Shown piece by piece: positions 35,073-43,945 of a stretch of 61,678 bases of DNA (positions are counted from its first letter, which is position 1; the number at the start of each line of letters is the position of its first letter). The notes under the pieces are model-generated. The model was not told the origin of the DNA, did no database searches, and saw only the letters and a program-made list of their open reading frames with translations. The translations under genes were made by a program, and so were the position numbers. The stretch is from Paracoccaceae bacterium. GTDB lineage: Bacteria > Pseudomonadota > Alphaproteobacteria > Rhodobacterales > Rhodobacteraceae. The stretch lies in the NCBI GenBank assembly GCA_026419405.1, contig JANZZL010000017.1, positions 1 to 61,678 of the forward strand, written 5' to 3'.

Positions 35073-36875
35073 ATGAAGCAGGTGATCCGCACGATGGTTC
35101 TGGCGGCCGTGGCCGCCTGCGCGCTGGCCGCCGGGGCGCGGGCGCAGGAGGCATGGGTCCAGATCGAGGCGCTGCCGACGCTGGCCCAGGGCGAGGAGCG
35201 GGCGCGGGCCTGGGCCTCGGCCTTCCCCGAGGTGAACGGCTTCCGGCTGCGGTCGGGGTGGTATGGCATCGCGCTCGGCCCGTTCACCGCCGAGGAGGCG
35301 GCGAACCGGCTCTTCGCGTTGCGCGCCGAGCGGCTGATTCCGGCCGACAGCTTCGTGGCCGACGGCCGCGAGTTCGCCGGCCGCTTCTGGCCGGTGGGGG
35401 CCGGGGCCCTGCCGCCCGCGGACGCGGCGACCGGGGACGGCGCCGCCGCCGCGCCGCAGGAGACCGCCGCGCTGCCCGTCGCGCCCTCCGCCGAGCCCCC
35501 CGCCGAGCCCCCCGACGGGCCCCCCGCCGAGCCTCCCGCCGAGGCCCCGGACGAGACCCCGGCCGAGGCACGGCGGAGCGAGGCGGCGCTCGGCGAGGAG
35601 GAGCGGCGGGCGCTGCAGACCGCGCTGCAGTGGTTCGGCTTCTACGACGGGGCGATCGACGGCGCCTTCGGCCGCGGCACGCGCAGCTCGATGGCGGCCT
35701 GGCAGGACGCGAACGGCCACGAGGCGACCGGCATCCTGACGACGCGCCAGCGCGAGGCGCTGCTGGGCGCCTACCGCGAGGACCGCGAGGCGCTGGGCCT
35801 GGGGCGGGTGGTCGAGACGCGCGCGGGCATCGAGATCGAGATGCCGATCGGGCTGGTCGAGTTCGACGACTACGCGCCCCCCTTCGTCCGCTACCGCGAG
35901 AAGGACGGCTCGGGCGTGCAGGTGCTGCTGATCAGCCAGGACGGCACGCAGGCGACGCTCGACGGGCTCTACGACGTGATGCAGACCCTCGAGATCGTGC
36001 CGCCCGAGGGCTTCCGCGAGCGGCGGGGCGACAGCTTCACGCTGACCGGGCAGGGGCCGGAGTTCCACAGCCACACCTACGCCCGGCTGCGCGACGGGAT
36101 GATCAAGGGCTTCACCCTGATCTACCCGGCCGGGCAGGCGCAGCGCATGGCCAGGGCGATCGGGATCATGCAGCAGAGCCTCACCTCGATTGGCCCGGCG
36201 CTCGACCCCACGCTCGGGCCGCAGGGGGGCGGGCAGGCGCGCGACCTGCTCTCGGGGCTCGAGGTGCGCCAGCCCGAGCGCATCCGCTCGGGCGTCTTCG
36301 TCGATCCTTCGGGCGCGGTGCTGACCGTGGCCGAGGCGGTGGCGGGATGCGGGCGGGTCACGCTCGACGACCGGCACGAGGCGACGGTCGCGGCGGTGGA
36401 TGCGGCCTCGGGGCTGGCGCTCCTCAGGCCGAAGACGCCGCTCGCGCCGCGGCAGGTGGCCGCGCTCGCCCCCGAGGCGCCACGGATCGGCGCCGCGGCG
36501 GCGGTGGCGGGCTTCCCCTTCGGCACGGCGCTGCCGGCCGCGACGCTGACCTTCGGCCGGGTCGAGGACGTGCGCGGCCTCGACGGCGAGGCGCACCTGC
36601 TGCGCCTGACCGCCGAGACCGAGGCGGGCGAGGTGGGGGGCCCGGTGCTCGACCCCGCGGGGCGGCTCGCCGGCCTGCTGCTGCCGCCGGAGGAGGGCGG
36701 CCGCGTCCTGCCGCCCGGCGTGCGCTTCGCCGCCAGGGCCGAGTCGGCCGCCGCCTTCCTGGCGGCGCAGGGCGTGACGCCGCGCCTCGGGAACGGCGGC
36801 GAGGCCGAACAGCCGCCCGACGACCTGGCGCAGGCGGCGCGGGAGATGACCGTGCTCGTCTCCTGCTGGAAGTAG
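35073..36875 (+). CDS. Secreted SPOR/peptidoglycan-binding protein with a degenerate trypsin-like domain
   Basis: A protein of 600 residues. Order: signal peptide (1-24, ALAAGARAQ), a SPOR-like domain (about 26-110), a Pro/Glu/Ala linker with imperfect AEPP repeats (about 140-170), a peptidoglycan-binding domain (about 178-235, LQWFGFYDGAIDGAFGRGTR), a domain of unknown type (about 250-390) and a C-terminal chymotrypsin-like fold. In that fold the usual catalytic His is Glu421 (VLTVAEAV), the Asp is Gly447 (SGLALLRP) and the Ser is Val521 (GEVGGPVLD). All three are lost, so it should bind rather than cut. Probably periplasmic and wall-associated. Confidence 0.85.
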   Translation: MKQVIRTMVLAAVAACALAAGARAQEAWVQIEALPTLAQGEERARAWASAFPEVNGFRLRSGWYGIALGPFTAEEAANRLFALRAERLIPADSFVADGREFAGRFWPVGAGALPPADAATGDGAAAAPQETAALPVAPSAEPPAEPPDGPPAEPPAEAPDETPAEARRSEAALGEEERRALQTALQWFGFYDGAIDGAFGRGTRSSMAAWQDANGHEATGILTTRQREALLGAYREDREALGLGRVVETRAGIEIEMPIGLVEFDDYAPPFVRYREKDGSGVQVLLISQDGTQATLDGLYDVMQTLEIVPPEGFRERRGDSFTLTGQGPEFHSHTYARLRDGMIKGFTLIYPAGQAQRMARAIGIMQQSLTSIGPALDPTLGPQGGGQARDLLSGLEVRQPERIRSGVFVDPSGAVLTVAEAVAGCGRVTLDDRHEATVAAVDAASGLALLRPKTPLAPRQVAALAPEAPRIGAAAAVAGFPFGTALPAATLTFGRVEDVRGLDGEAHLLRLTAETEAGEVGGPVLDPAGRLAGLLLPPEEGGRVLPPGVRFAARAESAAAFLAAQGVTPRLGNGGEAEQPPDDLAQAAREMTVLVSCWK

Positions 36876-36891
36876 GCGCGGGGCCGGCGGC

Positions 36892-38124
36892 TCAGGCCCC
36901 GCCCGGCCCCGCCGCGGGCCGGGCCGGTGCGGCGCCGAGGCCGGCGCGCATCAGCGTGCGGCGCACCGGCGTGGCGGCGTGGATCATCTCCAGCGCCCTG
37001 GCGCGCAGGTCGCGCAGCACCGGCAGGCCTGCCATCGAGGCGCGGTTCAGCGCATCGACGCCAAGCACCCGGGCGCTGACCTCGGGCCAGCGCCGGCGCC
37101 CGTAGGCGGCCAGCATCGCGGGGCTGCCGATCTCGTCGGGGCGGGCCGTCGCCAGCTCCACCAGCACCGCGAGGTCGGCGAGGCTCATGTTGAGGCCCTG
37201 CGCCCCGATCGGCGGCACGACATGCGCGGCCTCGGCCATCAGCGCGGTGCGCTGGCCAGAGAGGCGGTGGGCGATCTGGCTGATGATCGGCCAGACGGTG
37301 ATCCGCGAGGCAAGCGTCAGCGGCCCGAGCACATGCGCCGAGCGCGCCGACATCTCGGCCTCGAACGCCGCGCGGGGAAGCCGCGCCAGCCGGTCGGCCT
37401 CGGGCCCGCGCTCCATCCAGACGACGGCCGAGGAGGGCAGGCCCTGCCAGTCGGGCAGCGGGACGAGCGTGAAGGGGCCGCCCGAGCGGTGCACCTCGGT
37501 CGAGACGTTGCCGTGCGGGATCGGGTGCGTCACGGCGAAGGCGAGCGCCTTCTGGCCGTAGCGCAGGGTCGTCACCGGGATGCCGAGCGCCTCGCGCACC
37601 GGCGAGGCGCGCCCGTCGGCGGCGACGAGCAGGCGGGCGGCGACGGTGGTTCCGTCGCTGAGCCGCACCAGCGCGGCGCTGTCGCGCGTGGTCACGCCCG
37701 CGGTGGCCGTGCCGGGCGCGAAGCGGACGTTCGGCAGCTCGGCCAGCCGCGCCGCCATCTCGCGCCGGAGAAGCCAGTTCGGCAGGTTCCACCCGAAGGG
37801 CGCATCCGAGATCTCGGCGGCGTCGAAGTCGCGCGTGAGCCGCGCCTCGGGCTCGGGCCCGCCGGCATCGACGATCCGCATCACCTGGAGGGCCATGGCA
37901 TGGGGCGCGAGCCGGTCCCAGAGGCCGGCGGCGGCCAGCACCGCGCGGCCGGGCTGGAGGATCGCGGTCGTCCTGAGGTCGGCGCCCTCGGCGTCGCGCT
38001 CGGTGACCGGCGGGGCGGGATCGACGCAGATGACGGAGAAGCCCGCACTGCCGAAGGCCGCCGCGGCGGCGAGGCCCGCGACGCCGCCGCCCGAGACGAG
38101 GATGTCGGTCTCATGCCGTTCCAT
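36892..38124 (-). CDS. UbiH/UbiF/COQ6-family FAD monooxygenase
   Basis: A protein of 410 residues. The FAD-binding motif DILVSGGGVAGLAAAAAFGS starts the protein, the second motif reads LLVAADGRASPVREALGI, and the ribityl motif AEAAHVVPPIGAQGLNMSLAD replaces the usual GDAAH by AEAAH. Family members hydroxylate the ubiquinone ring in the membrane-associated Q complex. Which position this one modifies cannot be told from sequence alone. It converges with the secreted protein gene and stands alone on its strand. Confidence 0.88.
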   Translation of the reverse strand: MERHETDILVSGGGVAGLAAAAAFGSAGFSVICVDPAPPVTERDAEGADLRTTAILQPGRAVLAAAGLWDRLAPHAMALQVMRIVDAGGPEPEARLTRDFDAAEISDAPFGWNLPNWLLRREMAARLAELPNVRFAPGTATAGVTTRDSAALVRLSDGTTVAARLLVAADGRASPVREALGIPVTTLRYGQKALAFAVTHPIPHGNVSTEVHRSGGPFTLVPLPDWQGLPSSAVVWMERGPEADRLARLPRAAFEAEMSARSAHVLGPLTLASRITVWPIISQIAHRLSGQRTALMAEAAHVVPPIGAQGLNMSLADLAVLVELATARPDEIGSPAMLAAYGRRRWPEVSARVLGVDALNRASMAGLPVLRDLRARALEMIHAATPVRRTLMRAGLGAAPARPAAGPGGA

Positions 38125-38325
38125 GCGGGCGAGCCTAGCGCATCGGCCGGCGGGGGCGAGGCGTCACGGCGTCGCGCGGGCGCGACCGGCTGCCGCGGAC
38201 GCACGCAGGTGCCGCGGCGACGCAGGCCATCGCCGGGAAGCCCCCCGCGGGGCCGCCGCCGCGCGCGATCGCCCCGCCGCCTGCCGCCCCCGCCATGCCC
38301 GCCGCCGCGCCGCCCGCCCGGCGCC

Positions 38326-38985
38326 TCACGGGACGAGCGCGGCGACGAAGGCGCCGAGGTCGTCGGTGTGGTGGTGGATGTGCGGCGCCGGCTCGGGCAC
38401 GCGGGCGACGTGCACGGTGCGCATGCCCATCGCGTGCGGCGCGGCGAGGTTGCGCGCGTCGTCCTCGAACATGGCGGCGCGGGCGGGATCGACGCCGCCC
38501 AGCGCGAACACCGCCTCGAAGGCGGCGCGTTCGGGCTTGGGGCGGAAGCCCGCGTGCTCCACGCCGAACACGCCGTCGAAGAGCCCCGCGAGGCCGCGCG
38601 CCGCGATCACCCGCTCGGCATAGGGGGCGCAGGCGTTGGTGTAGACGATCTTGCGCCCCGGCAGCCGGGCGATGGCCCGGCGCAGGGCCGGGTCGGGGGC
38701 GAGCGCGGCGAAGGAGATGTCGTGCACCTCGGTCAGGTAGGGGCCGGGATCGACGGCATGCTCGGCCATGAGCCCGGCCAGGGTGGTGCCGTAGGTCTCC
38801 CAGTAGTGCCGGCGCAGGCGGTCGGCCTCGGCGCGGCCGATGCCGAGCGCCCGCATCACCCAGGCGGTCATCCGCAGCTCGATCTGGTCGAAGAGGCGGG
38901 CCTCGGGCGGATAGAGCGTGTTGTCGAGGTCGAACACCCAGTGTTCGACATGGGCGAAGTCGCGCGCGGGCATCTGGGCGACCAT
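38326..38985 (-). CDS. HAD-family pyrimidine 5'-nucleotidase
   Basis: A protein of 219 residues. The HAD motif I is VFDLDNTLYPPEARLFDQIE (nucleophile and acid Asp), motif II is VYTNACAPYAERV, the motif III lysine is in FRPKPERAAF, and motif IV is MFEDDARN. The pattern matches the SDT1-like pyrimidine 5'-nucleotidase group, which dephosphorylates UMP, CMP or damaged analogues. A second ATG lies four codons in; neither has a clear ribosome binding site. It is divergent from a GntR gene 91 bases away. About 200 GC-rich bases without a gene separate it from the UbiH-type gene. Confidence 0.87.
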   Translation of the reverse strand: MVAQMPARDFAHVEHWVFDLDNTLYPPEARLFDQIELRMTAWVMRALGIGRAEADRLRRHYWETYGTTLAGLMAEHAVDPGPYLTEVHDISFAALAPDPALRRAIARLPGRKIVYTNACAPYAERVIAARGLAGLFDGVFGVEHAGFRPKPERAAFEAVFALGGVDPARAAMFEDDARNLAAPHAMGMRTVHVARVPEPAPHIHHHTDDLGAFVAALVP

Positions 38986-39076
38986 AGCGCCGCGCGCCCG
39001 CGGGGCGCAACCGGCCGCCTTGCGCGCCCGCGGCGCCGCGCGCTAGCCTGCGCCGCCGATCCGACGGAGGCGGGCG

Positions 39077-39730
39077 ATGACAGAGCAGCGGCAGGGCCAG
39101 CGTGACGCCTATGCGCTGATCCTCGAGGCGATCGACAGCGGCATCTACCGGCCGGGCGACCAGCTGATCGAGAGCGAGCTGGCCGAGCGCTTCGGGGTCT
39201 CGCGCACGCCGGTGCGCGAGGCGCTGCAGCGGCTCGAGACGCAGTCGATGCTCGCGCGCGTGGGCCGCAGCCTGATCGTGGCCTCGCTCGACCACAACGC
39301 GCTGGCCGAGCTCTACGCCGTGCGCGCCGAGCTCGAGGGCCTGGCCGCGCGGCTTGCCGCGCAGCACGCCACCGAGGAAGAGATCAGCGTGCTGCGCGAG
39401 ATGGTGGAGGAGGACCGCGCACTGCTCGGCGACCCCGCGGCGCTTGCGCGCGCCAACCGGCGGTTCCACAAGCAGATCCATCTGGCCTCGCACAACCGTT
39501 TCCTGGTGCAGCAGCTCGACCTGGTGCACCGGCACATGGCGCTGCTGGCGACGACATCGCTGGCCGCCGAGGGCCGCGGCGCGCGGGCGCTCGAGGAGCA
39601 CGCGGCGATCGTCGATGCCATCGCGGCGCGCGACGGGGCGCGGGCGGACGATGCGCTCAGGGCGCATATCTCGAAGGCCTACGAGACCCGGCTGAAGCAG
39701 GACGCGCGGGCGCTGGGCGGGCGGCCCTGA
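39077..39730 (+). CDS. GntR-family (FadR-type, FCD domain) transcriptional regulator
   Basis: A protein of 217 residues. The winged helix domain (GDQLIESELAERFGVSRTPV, then REALQRLETQSML) is followed by an all-helical FCD effector domain with metal/ligand residues in RRFHKQIHLASHNRF and EEHAAIVDAI. GGAGG precedes the ATG. It converges with the glycosyltransferase gene (10 bases apart) and is divergent from the nucleotidase gene. The target is unknown. Confidence 0.92.
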   Translation: MTEQRQGQRDAYALILEAIDSGIYRPGDQLIESELAERFGVSRTPVREALQRLETQSMLARVGRSLIVASLDHNALAELYAVRAELEGLAARLAAQHATEEEISVLREMVEEDRALLGDPAALARANRRFHKQIHLASHNRFLVQQLDLVHRHMALLATTSLAAEGRGARALEEHAAIVDAIAARDGARADDALRAHISKAYETRLKQDARALGGRP

Positions 39731-39739
39731 GCCGCCCGG

Positions 39740-41755
39740 TCAGTCACCGATCCGCTCGGCCAGCGCGGGCCGCCGCCGCACGGCGAGGCGGGGCGGCAGC
39801 GACCAGCCCTTCGGCGCGGCGCCCGCGGGCGCGGCACCGGCCGCGGCGGCCGCGGCCGTCTCGGCGGCCTCGGCGGCATCGTGCACGCCGTGGGCCGTCT
39901 TGTCCCAGTAGAAGGGCCGCGTCACCATCTCCCACAGCGCCTTCGCCGCGGCGAGCGTCGCGAGCGGGAAGTAGAGATCGACCGTGACCGTCCAGGGCAG
40001 GAGGTGGCGGTGCTCGGGCCGGCAGCATCCCGCCACCATCACGGCGAGGTTGAGCAGATAGGCCGCGAAGAAGGTGACCGCGATGCCGATGCCGACCGGC
40101 CGCGGGAGTAGCCCGCGGAGCGGGTGCGGCAGGTCGAGCGCCAGCAGCCAGTAGGACCAGAGCACCGGCGCCAGGAATACCGAGAGCAGCGAGCCGCCGA
40201 ACAGGATCTGCACCCCGATGAAGCGCCGCGGGCCGAGCTCGCGCCAGAGCCGCGCGGGATCGCGCATGTGCACCGCCCAGGTCATCGCGTAGCCCTTGAT
40301 CCAGCGCGAGCGCTGGCGCACCCAGGCCCAGGGCCGGCAGTTCGCCTCCTCCCGCGTGACGGTGTCGATCAGCTCGGCGCGGTAGCCGTGGCGGGCCAGG
40401 CGCACGCCGAGGTCGGCATCCTCGGTGACGTTGTGCGCATCCCACCGGCCGAGCGCCTCCAGCGCGGCGCGGCGGAAGAACAGCGTCGTCCCGCCGAGCG
40501 GGATGGCGAAGCCCAGCCGCTCCAGCGCCGGCAGCACCATGCGATACCAGGCGGCGTATTCGATGGTGAAGCAGCGCGCCATCCAGTTGGTGCGCGCGTT
40601 GTAGTAGTCGAGCACGCCCTGGAGGCAGGCGACCTCGGGCCCGCGCTCGTGGAAGCGGGCGACGATGCGGTGGATCTGGTCGGGGTCGGGGGCGTCCTCG
40701 GCATCGTAGACGCCGATGATCGAGCCGCGCGCGAAGTCGAGCGCGTAGTTGAGCGCCCGGGGCTTGGTGCGCAGCGTGCCCGACGGCACGGTCACGACGC
40801 GGATCCAGCGCGGCAGGCGCGCCCCGGCGAGGGTGGCGCGCGTGGTCGCGTCGTCCTCCTCGGTGACGAGGCAGATGTCGAGCAGCTCGCGCGGATAGCT
40901 CAGCCGGTCGAGCCGCGCGACGAGCCGTTCGGCGATGTCGCGCTCCTGGAACAGGGGCACGAGGATCGAGACCACGGGCAGCCGGACGATGGCCGTCTGC
41001 GGCTGGTGCGCCAGCGGGTCGCGCGGGCGGCGGGCCAGTTCCGCGAGCGCCGACCGGAGCGCGATGGCGCGCAGCGACATGTTGACGACGAGCACGAGCG
41101 TGGCGAGGACCGTCAGGAGCGCGAAGAACGCGGCGGGCGCCAGCAGCGCTGCGGCCGCCGCGGCGCCGAGCCCGGCCAGGATCAGCCGGCTGAAGCGCCG
41201 CCCGTCCCAGGTGCGGCAGCTTTCCGCGGCGGGCGCGCAGGTCTCGGCCCGGGCGGCGAGATGCGCCGAGCGGACCGCCACCAGCGCGTCGAGCACGTCG
41301 CGTTCGGGCGCCACCGCCATCAGCGCGGGCCCGAGGGCTGCGGGCAGCTCCTCGATCCGGCGGGCGAATTCCTCGGGGCGGGCGGTGGCGATGACCGTGG
41401 CCCCGCCGACCCGCCGCCAGGGCACGATCCGGTGGCGCAGGCAGAAGTCGGCCCCGGCGGCGTCGATCAGCCGGGGATCGGGCGGCTCGGCGATCAGGTC
41501 CACCACCCGCGCCGACCACTGGTCGGCGAGCGCGGCGTAGAGCTCGGCCTCGCCGACCATGCCGTGGGTCAGCAGGATCTCGCCGAGGCGGGCATCCTCC
41601 CGCCCCTTGAGGGCGAGCGCCCGCACCAAGTCGCCGGGGTCCACCGCCCCGCGCGCGACGAGGAGCTGCCCGATCAGCGCGCCCGGCGAGCGCGCGGCGG
41701 GGGCCACCGGCCATGCGGGCGCACGGCGCGGCCTGGCCGCGGGGGCGAGGTTCAT
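39740..41755 (-). CDS. Family 2 glycosyltransferase with N-terminal MshEN-type domain
   Basis: A protein of 671 residues. Residues 27-50 and 57-80 are two tandem 24-residue motifs (LIGQLLVARGAVDPG..., RLGEILLTHGMVGEAELYAA) of the type that binds c-di-GMP in MshE and in the E. coli glycosyltransferase NfrB, and the rest of a T2SSE_N-like domain runs to about 160. Two membrane helices lie near 191-228. The catalytic domain (260-500) has DAED 351-354, TED 444-446 and QRSRW 481-485, as in processive synthases, followed by further helices to about 630. It likely makes an exopolysaccharide under c-di-GMP control. A CtrA box lies 52 bases upstream of the start. Confidence 0.88.
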   Translation of the reverse strand: MNLAPAARPRRAPAWPVAPAARSPGALIGQLLVARGAVDPGDLVRALALKGREDARLGEILLTHGMVGEAELYAALADQWSARVVDLIAEPPDPRLIDAAGADFCLRHRIVPWRRVGGATVIATARPEEFARRIEELPAALGPALMAVAPERDVLDALVAVRSAHLAARAETCAPAAESCRTWDGRRFSRLILAGLGAAAAAALLAPAAFFALLTVLATLVLVVNMSLRAIALRSALAELARRPRDPLAHQPQTAIVRLPVVSILVPLFQERDIAERLVARLDRLSYPRELLDICLVTEEDDATTRATLAGARLPRWIRVVTVPSGTLRTKPRALNYALDFARGSIIGVYDAEDAPDPDQIHRIVARFHERGPEVACLQGVLDYYNARTNWMARCFTIEYAAWYRMVLPALERLGFAIPLGGTTLFFRRAALEALGRWDAHNVTEDADLGVRLARHGYRAELIDTVTREEANCRPWAWVRQRSRWIKGYAMTWAVHMRDPARLWRELGPRRFIGVQILFGGSLLSVFLAPVLWSYWLLALDLPHPLRGLLPRPVGIGIAVTFFAAYLLNLAVMVAGCCRPEHRHLLPWTVTVDLYFPLATLAAAKALWEMVTRPFYWDKTAHGVHDAAEAAETAAAAAAGAAPAGAAPKGWSLPPRLAVRRRPALAERIGD

Positions 41756-41807
41756 GGCACTTTCCCGTTACCCGGTCTCCAGCAGGGCCGAGGTTCGGGC
41801 GGGTCGG

Positions 41808-41822
41808 TTAACGAAGGCTTAA
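41808..41822 (-). promoter_or_regulatory. CtrA-type box before the MshEN glycosyltransferase
   Basis: The minus strand reads TTAAGCCTTCGTTAACC, a perfect TTAA-N7-TTAA(C) match to the alphaproteobacterial CtrA recognition sequence, 52 bases before the glycosyltransferase start. It lies in the 126-base gap between carA and that gene. In Rhodobacterales CtrA links motility, gene transfer agents and c-di-GMP signalling, which suits a c-di-GMP-responsive target. Confidence 0.75.
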
Positions 41823-41881
41823 GCGGGGCGGGCGAAACCGCGGCGATTGCAGGGCGTTCCGGGTGCCGCGCCGGGCGGCGC

Positions 41882-43039
41882 TCAGCGCCGCGCGGCCATG
41901 GCGGCGGCGAAGCGTTCGAACAGGTAGTAGCTGTCCTGCGGGCCGGGGCTCGCCTCGGGGTGATACTGGACGCTGAACACCGGCCTGTCGGCCATGCGGA
42001 TGCCGCAGTTCGAGCCGTCGAACAGGCTCACATGCGTCTCGATCACGCCTTCGGGCAGGGTCTGGCTGTCCACCGTGAAGCCGTGGTTCATCGAGGTGAT
42101 CTCGACCTTGCCGGTCTCGAGATCCTTCACCGGATGGTTCGCGCCGTGGTGGCCGTGGTTCATCTTGATCGTGCGGGCGCCGAGCGCGAGGGCGAGCATC
42201 TGGTGACCGAGGCAGATGCCGAAGAGCGGCAGGCCGGCCTCGAGCACGCCGCGGATCATCGGCACCGCGTAGGCGCCCGTCGCCGCCGGGTCGCCGGGGC
42301 CGTTGGAGAGGAACACCCCCTCGGGCTCGAGCGCGAGCACGTCCTCGGCGGTGGCGGTCGCCGGCAGCACGGTCACGTCGCAGCCCGCCGAGGCGAGGCA
42401 GCGCAGGATGTTGCGCTTGGCGCCATAGTCCACGGCGACGACGCGGTGCCCCGGCCCCTCGCGCCGGCCGTAGCCCGACGGCCAGGCCCAGCGCGTCTCG
42501 TTCCAGCGGTAGCTCTGGCGGCAGGTCACGTCGCGCGCGAGGTCGAGCCCGACCAGCCCCGGCCAGGCGCGCGCCCTGGCCACCAGCGCCTCGATGTCGA
42601 AGCGGCCCTCGGGGTCGTGCGCGATCGCCACATGCGGCGCGCCCTGCTGGCGGATCGCCCGCGTCAGCCGGCGGGTGTCCACGCCGCCGACGCCGATCCG
42701 GCCGCGCCGGGCGAGCCAGTCCGACAGCCGCCCCGCGGCACGCCAGTTCGAGGGTTCGGTCGGGTCCCACCGCACCACCATGCCGGCGGCGGCGGGTTCG
42801 GCCGCCTCGTCGTCCTGGTCGTTGACGCCGACGTTGCCGATGTGCGGGAAGGTGAAGGTCACGACCTGGCCGGCATAGGAGGGATCGGTCATGATCTCCT
42901 GGTAGCCGGTCATCGCGGTGTTGAAGCAGAGTTCCGCCACCGCCTCGCCGGTGCCGCCGAAGCCGCGGCCGTAGAACACCGTGCCGTCGGCGAGCGCGAG
43001 GCAGGCCGTGGCCGGGGTCGAGGCGGGCTTGCGGGACAT
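41882..43039 (-). CDS. carA: Carbamoyl-phosphate synthase small subunit
   Basis: The glutaminase chain that feeds ammonia to CarB for pyrimidine and arginine synthesis. The protein has 385 residues. The N-terminal domain holds TAMTGYQEIMTDPSYAGQVV. The amidotransferase domain has SNGPGDPA, the nucleophile in LFGICLGHQMLALALGA and the His/Glu pair in SVQYHPEASPGPQDS. It is divergent from the yqeY-type gene, the usual order in this group. CarB is not in the window. Confidence 0.97.
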   Translation of the reverse strand: MSRKPASTPATACLALADGTVFYGRGFGGTGEAVAELCFNTAMTGYQEIMTDPSYAGQVVTFTFPHIGNVGVNDQDDEAAEPAAAGMVVRWDPTEPSNWRAAGRLSDWLARRGRIGVGGVDTRRLTRAIRQQGAPHVAIAHDPEGRFDIEALVARARAWPGLVGLDLARDVTCRQSYRWNETRWAWPSGYGRREGPGHRVVAVDYGAKRNILRCLASAGCDVTVLPATATAEDVLALEPEGVFLSNGPGDPAATGAYAVPMIRGVLEAGLPLFGICLGHQMLALALGARTIKMNHGHHGANHPVKDLETGKVEITSMNHGFTVDSQTLPEGVIETHVSLFDGSNCGIRMADRPVFSVQYHPEASPGPQDSYYLFERFAAAMAARR

Positions 43040-43160
43040 GGGGGCGGCGACTCCTCGCGTCGGTCGGCGCGGACCCTATGCCCGGCCGCGCCCGGGGTCA
43101 AGCGCCGGGCCGGGCGAGCCATCTGCAAGGAAATCAAGGCGTTGAGGGGAAATGCCCCGG

Positions 43161-43189
43161 TTGTGCCCCGGCCGCGGGGAGGCTATCCT
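43161..43189 (+). promoter_or_regulatory. Promoter of the yqeY-type gene
   Basis: TTGTGC and TATCCT are separated by 17 bases and end 36 bases before the start at 43226. The region is shared with divergent carA, for which no clear promoter was found. Confidence 0.55.
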
Positions 43190-43225
43190 GCCAGTTCCCG
43201 GGAAACGCGAGGAGGTGTTGCGCGC

Positions 43226-43684
43226 ATGGACCTGAGGGGCCGGATCGCCGAGGCGCTGAAGCAGGCCATGAAGGACCGCGCGGCCGAGCGGCTGTCGACG
43301 CTGCGGCTGATCAACGCCGCGATCAAGGACCGCGAGATCGCGCTGCGCGGCGAGGCGGGCGAGGGCGGCATCGGCGATGCCGAGGTGCTCGCCATCCTCG
43401 GCAAGATGGTGAAGCAGCGCCAGGAGAGCGCGCGGGCCTACGAGGAGGGCGGGCGGCTCGAACTGGCCGAGAAGGAACTGGGCGAGGTCCGCGTGATCGA
43501 GGAGTTCCTGCCGCGCCAGCTTTCCGAGGCCGAGATCGCCGCGGCGATCGAGGCCGCGATCGCCGAGACCGGCGCGACCTCGATCCGCGACATGGGCCGG
43601 GTCATGGCGGCGCTGAAGGCCAAGCACACCGGCCAGATGGACTTCGGCGCCGTCGGCGCGAAGGTGAAGGCGCGGTTCGGCTGA
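43226..43684 (+). CDS. GatB/YqeY-domain protein
   Basis: A protein of 152 residues, the stand-alone YqeY form. It shows the tRNA-binding tail-like domain shared with GatB: LRLINAAIKDREIALRG, LAILGKMVKQRQESARAYEE, EEFLPRQLSEAEIAAAI and MGRVMAALKAKHTGQMDFG. Its cellular role is not well established; a link to tRNA-dependent amidation has been suggested. GAGGAGG precedes the start. A hairpin terminator follows. Confidence 0.93.
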   Translation: MDLRGRIAEALKQAMKDRAAERLSTLRLINAAIKDREIALRGEAGEGGIGDAEVLAILGKMVKQRQESARAYEEGGRLELAEKELGEVRVIEEFLPRQLSEAEIAAAIEAAIAETGATSIRDMGRVMAALKAKHTGQMDFGAVGAKVKARFG

Positions 43685-43700
43685 AGGAGCCGCCGCCGGA

Positions 43701-43719
43701 CGCCGGCATTGCGCCGGCG
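43701..43719 (+). terminator. Terminator-like hairpin after the yqeY-type gene
   Basis: A 7-base-pair stem CGCCGGC with loop ATTGC and arm GCCGGCG begins 17 bases after the stop and is followed by CGGTCTTC. The 225 bases from here to the DUF2244 stop hold further GC-rich stems but no gene that I can support. Confidence 0.45.
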
Positions 43720-43945
43720 CGGTCTTCGCAGCACCCTGACATGCCCGCAAGGTCGCAGGCGCCGCAGAGGGCCGCCGGCGCCGCGCGCCCGGCCTGGCGC
43801 GGCGGGATCCCGGTCATCGCGCCCCGGGCGCCGCGCGCGAGATGCGCAAGACCCCGACCGGGGCCGGGCCCGGGGCCCTCGCCGCGACGGCGCGCCGCGG
43901 GACTCCCCGGCGGACGGGGCGGGACTGACCGCCGGTGCCCCCGGC

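Noticed and set aside
35490-35580. Short CCGCCGAGC-like repeats as a possible CRISPR or satellite
   Set aside because: They encode the Pro/Glu/Ala linker of the secreted protein in frame, with no spacer structure.
38125-38325. A small gene between the UbiH-type and nucleotidase genes
   Set aside because: Frames here are Pro/Ala/Arg-rich without ribosome binding sites or recognisable motifs. I see nothing to support a gene.
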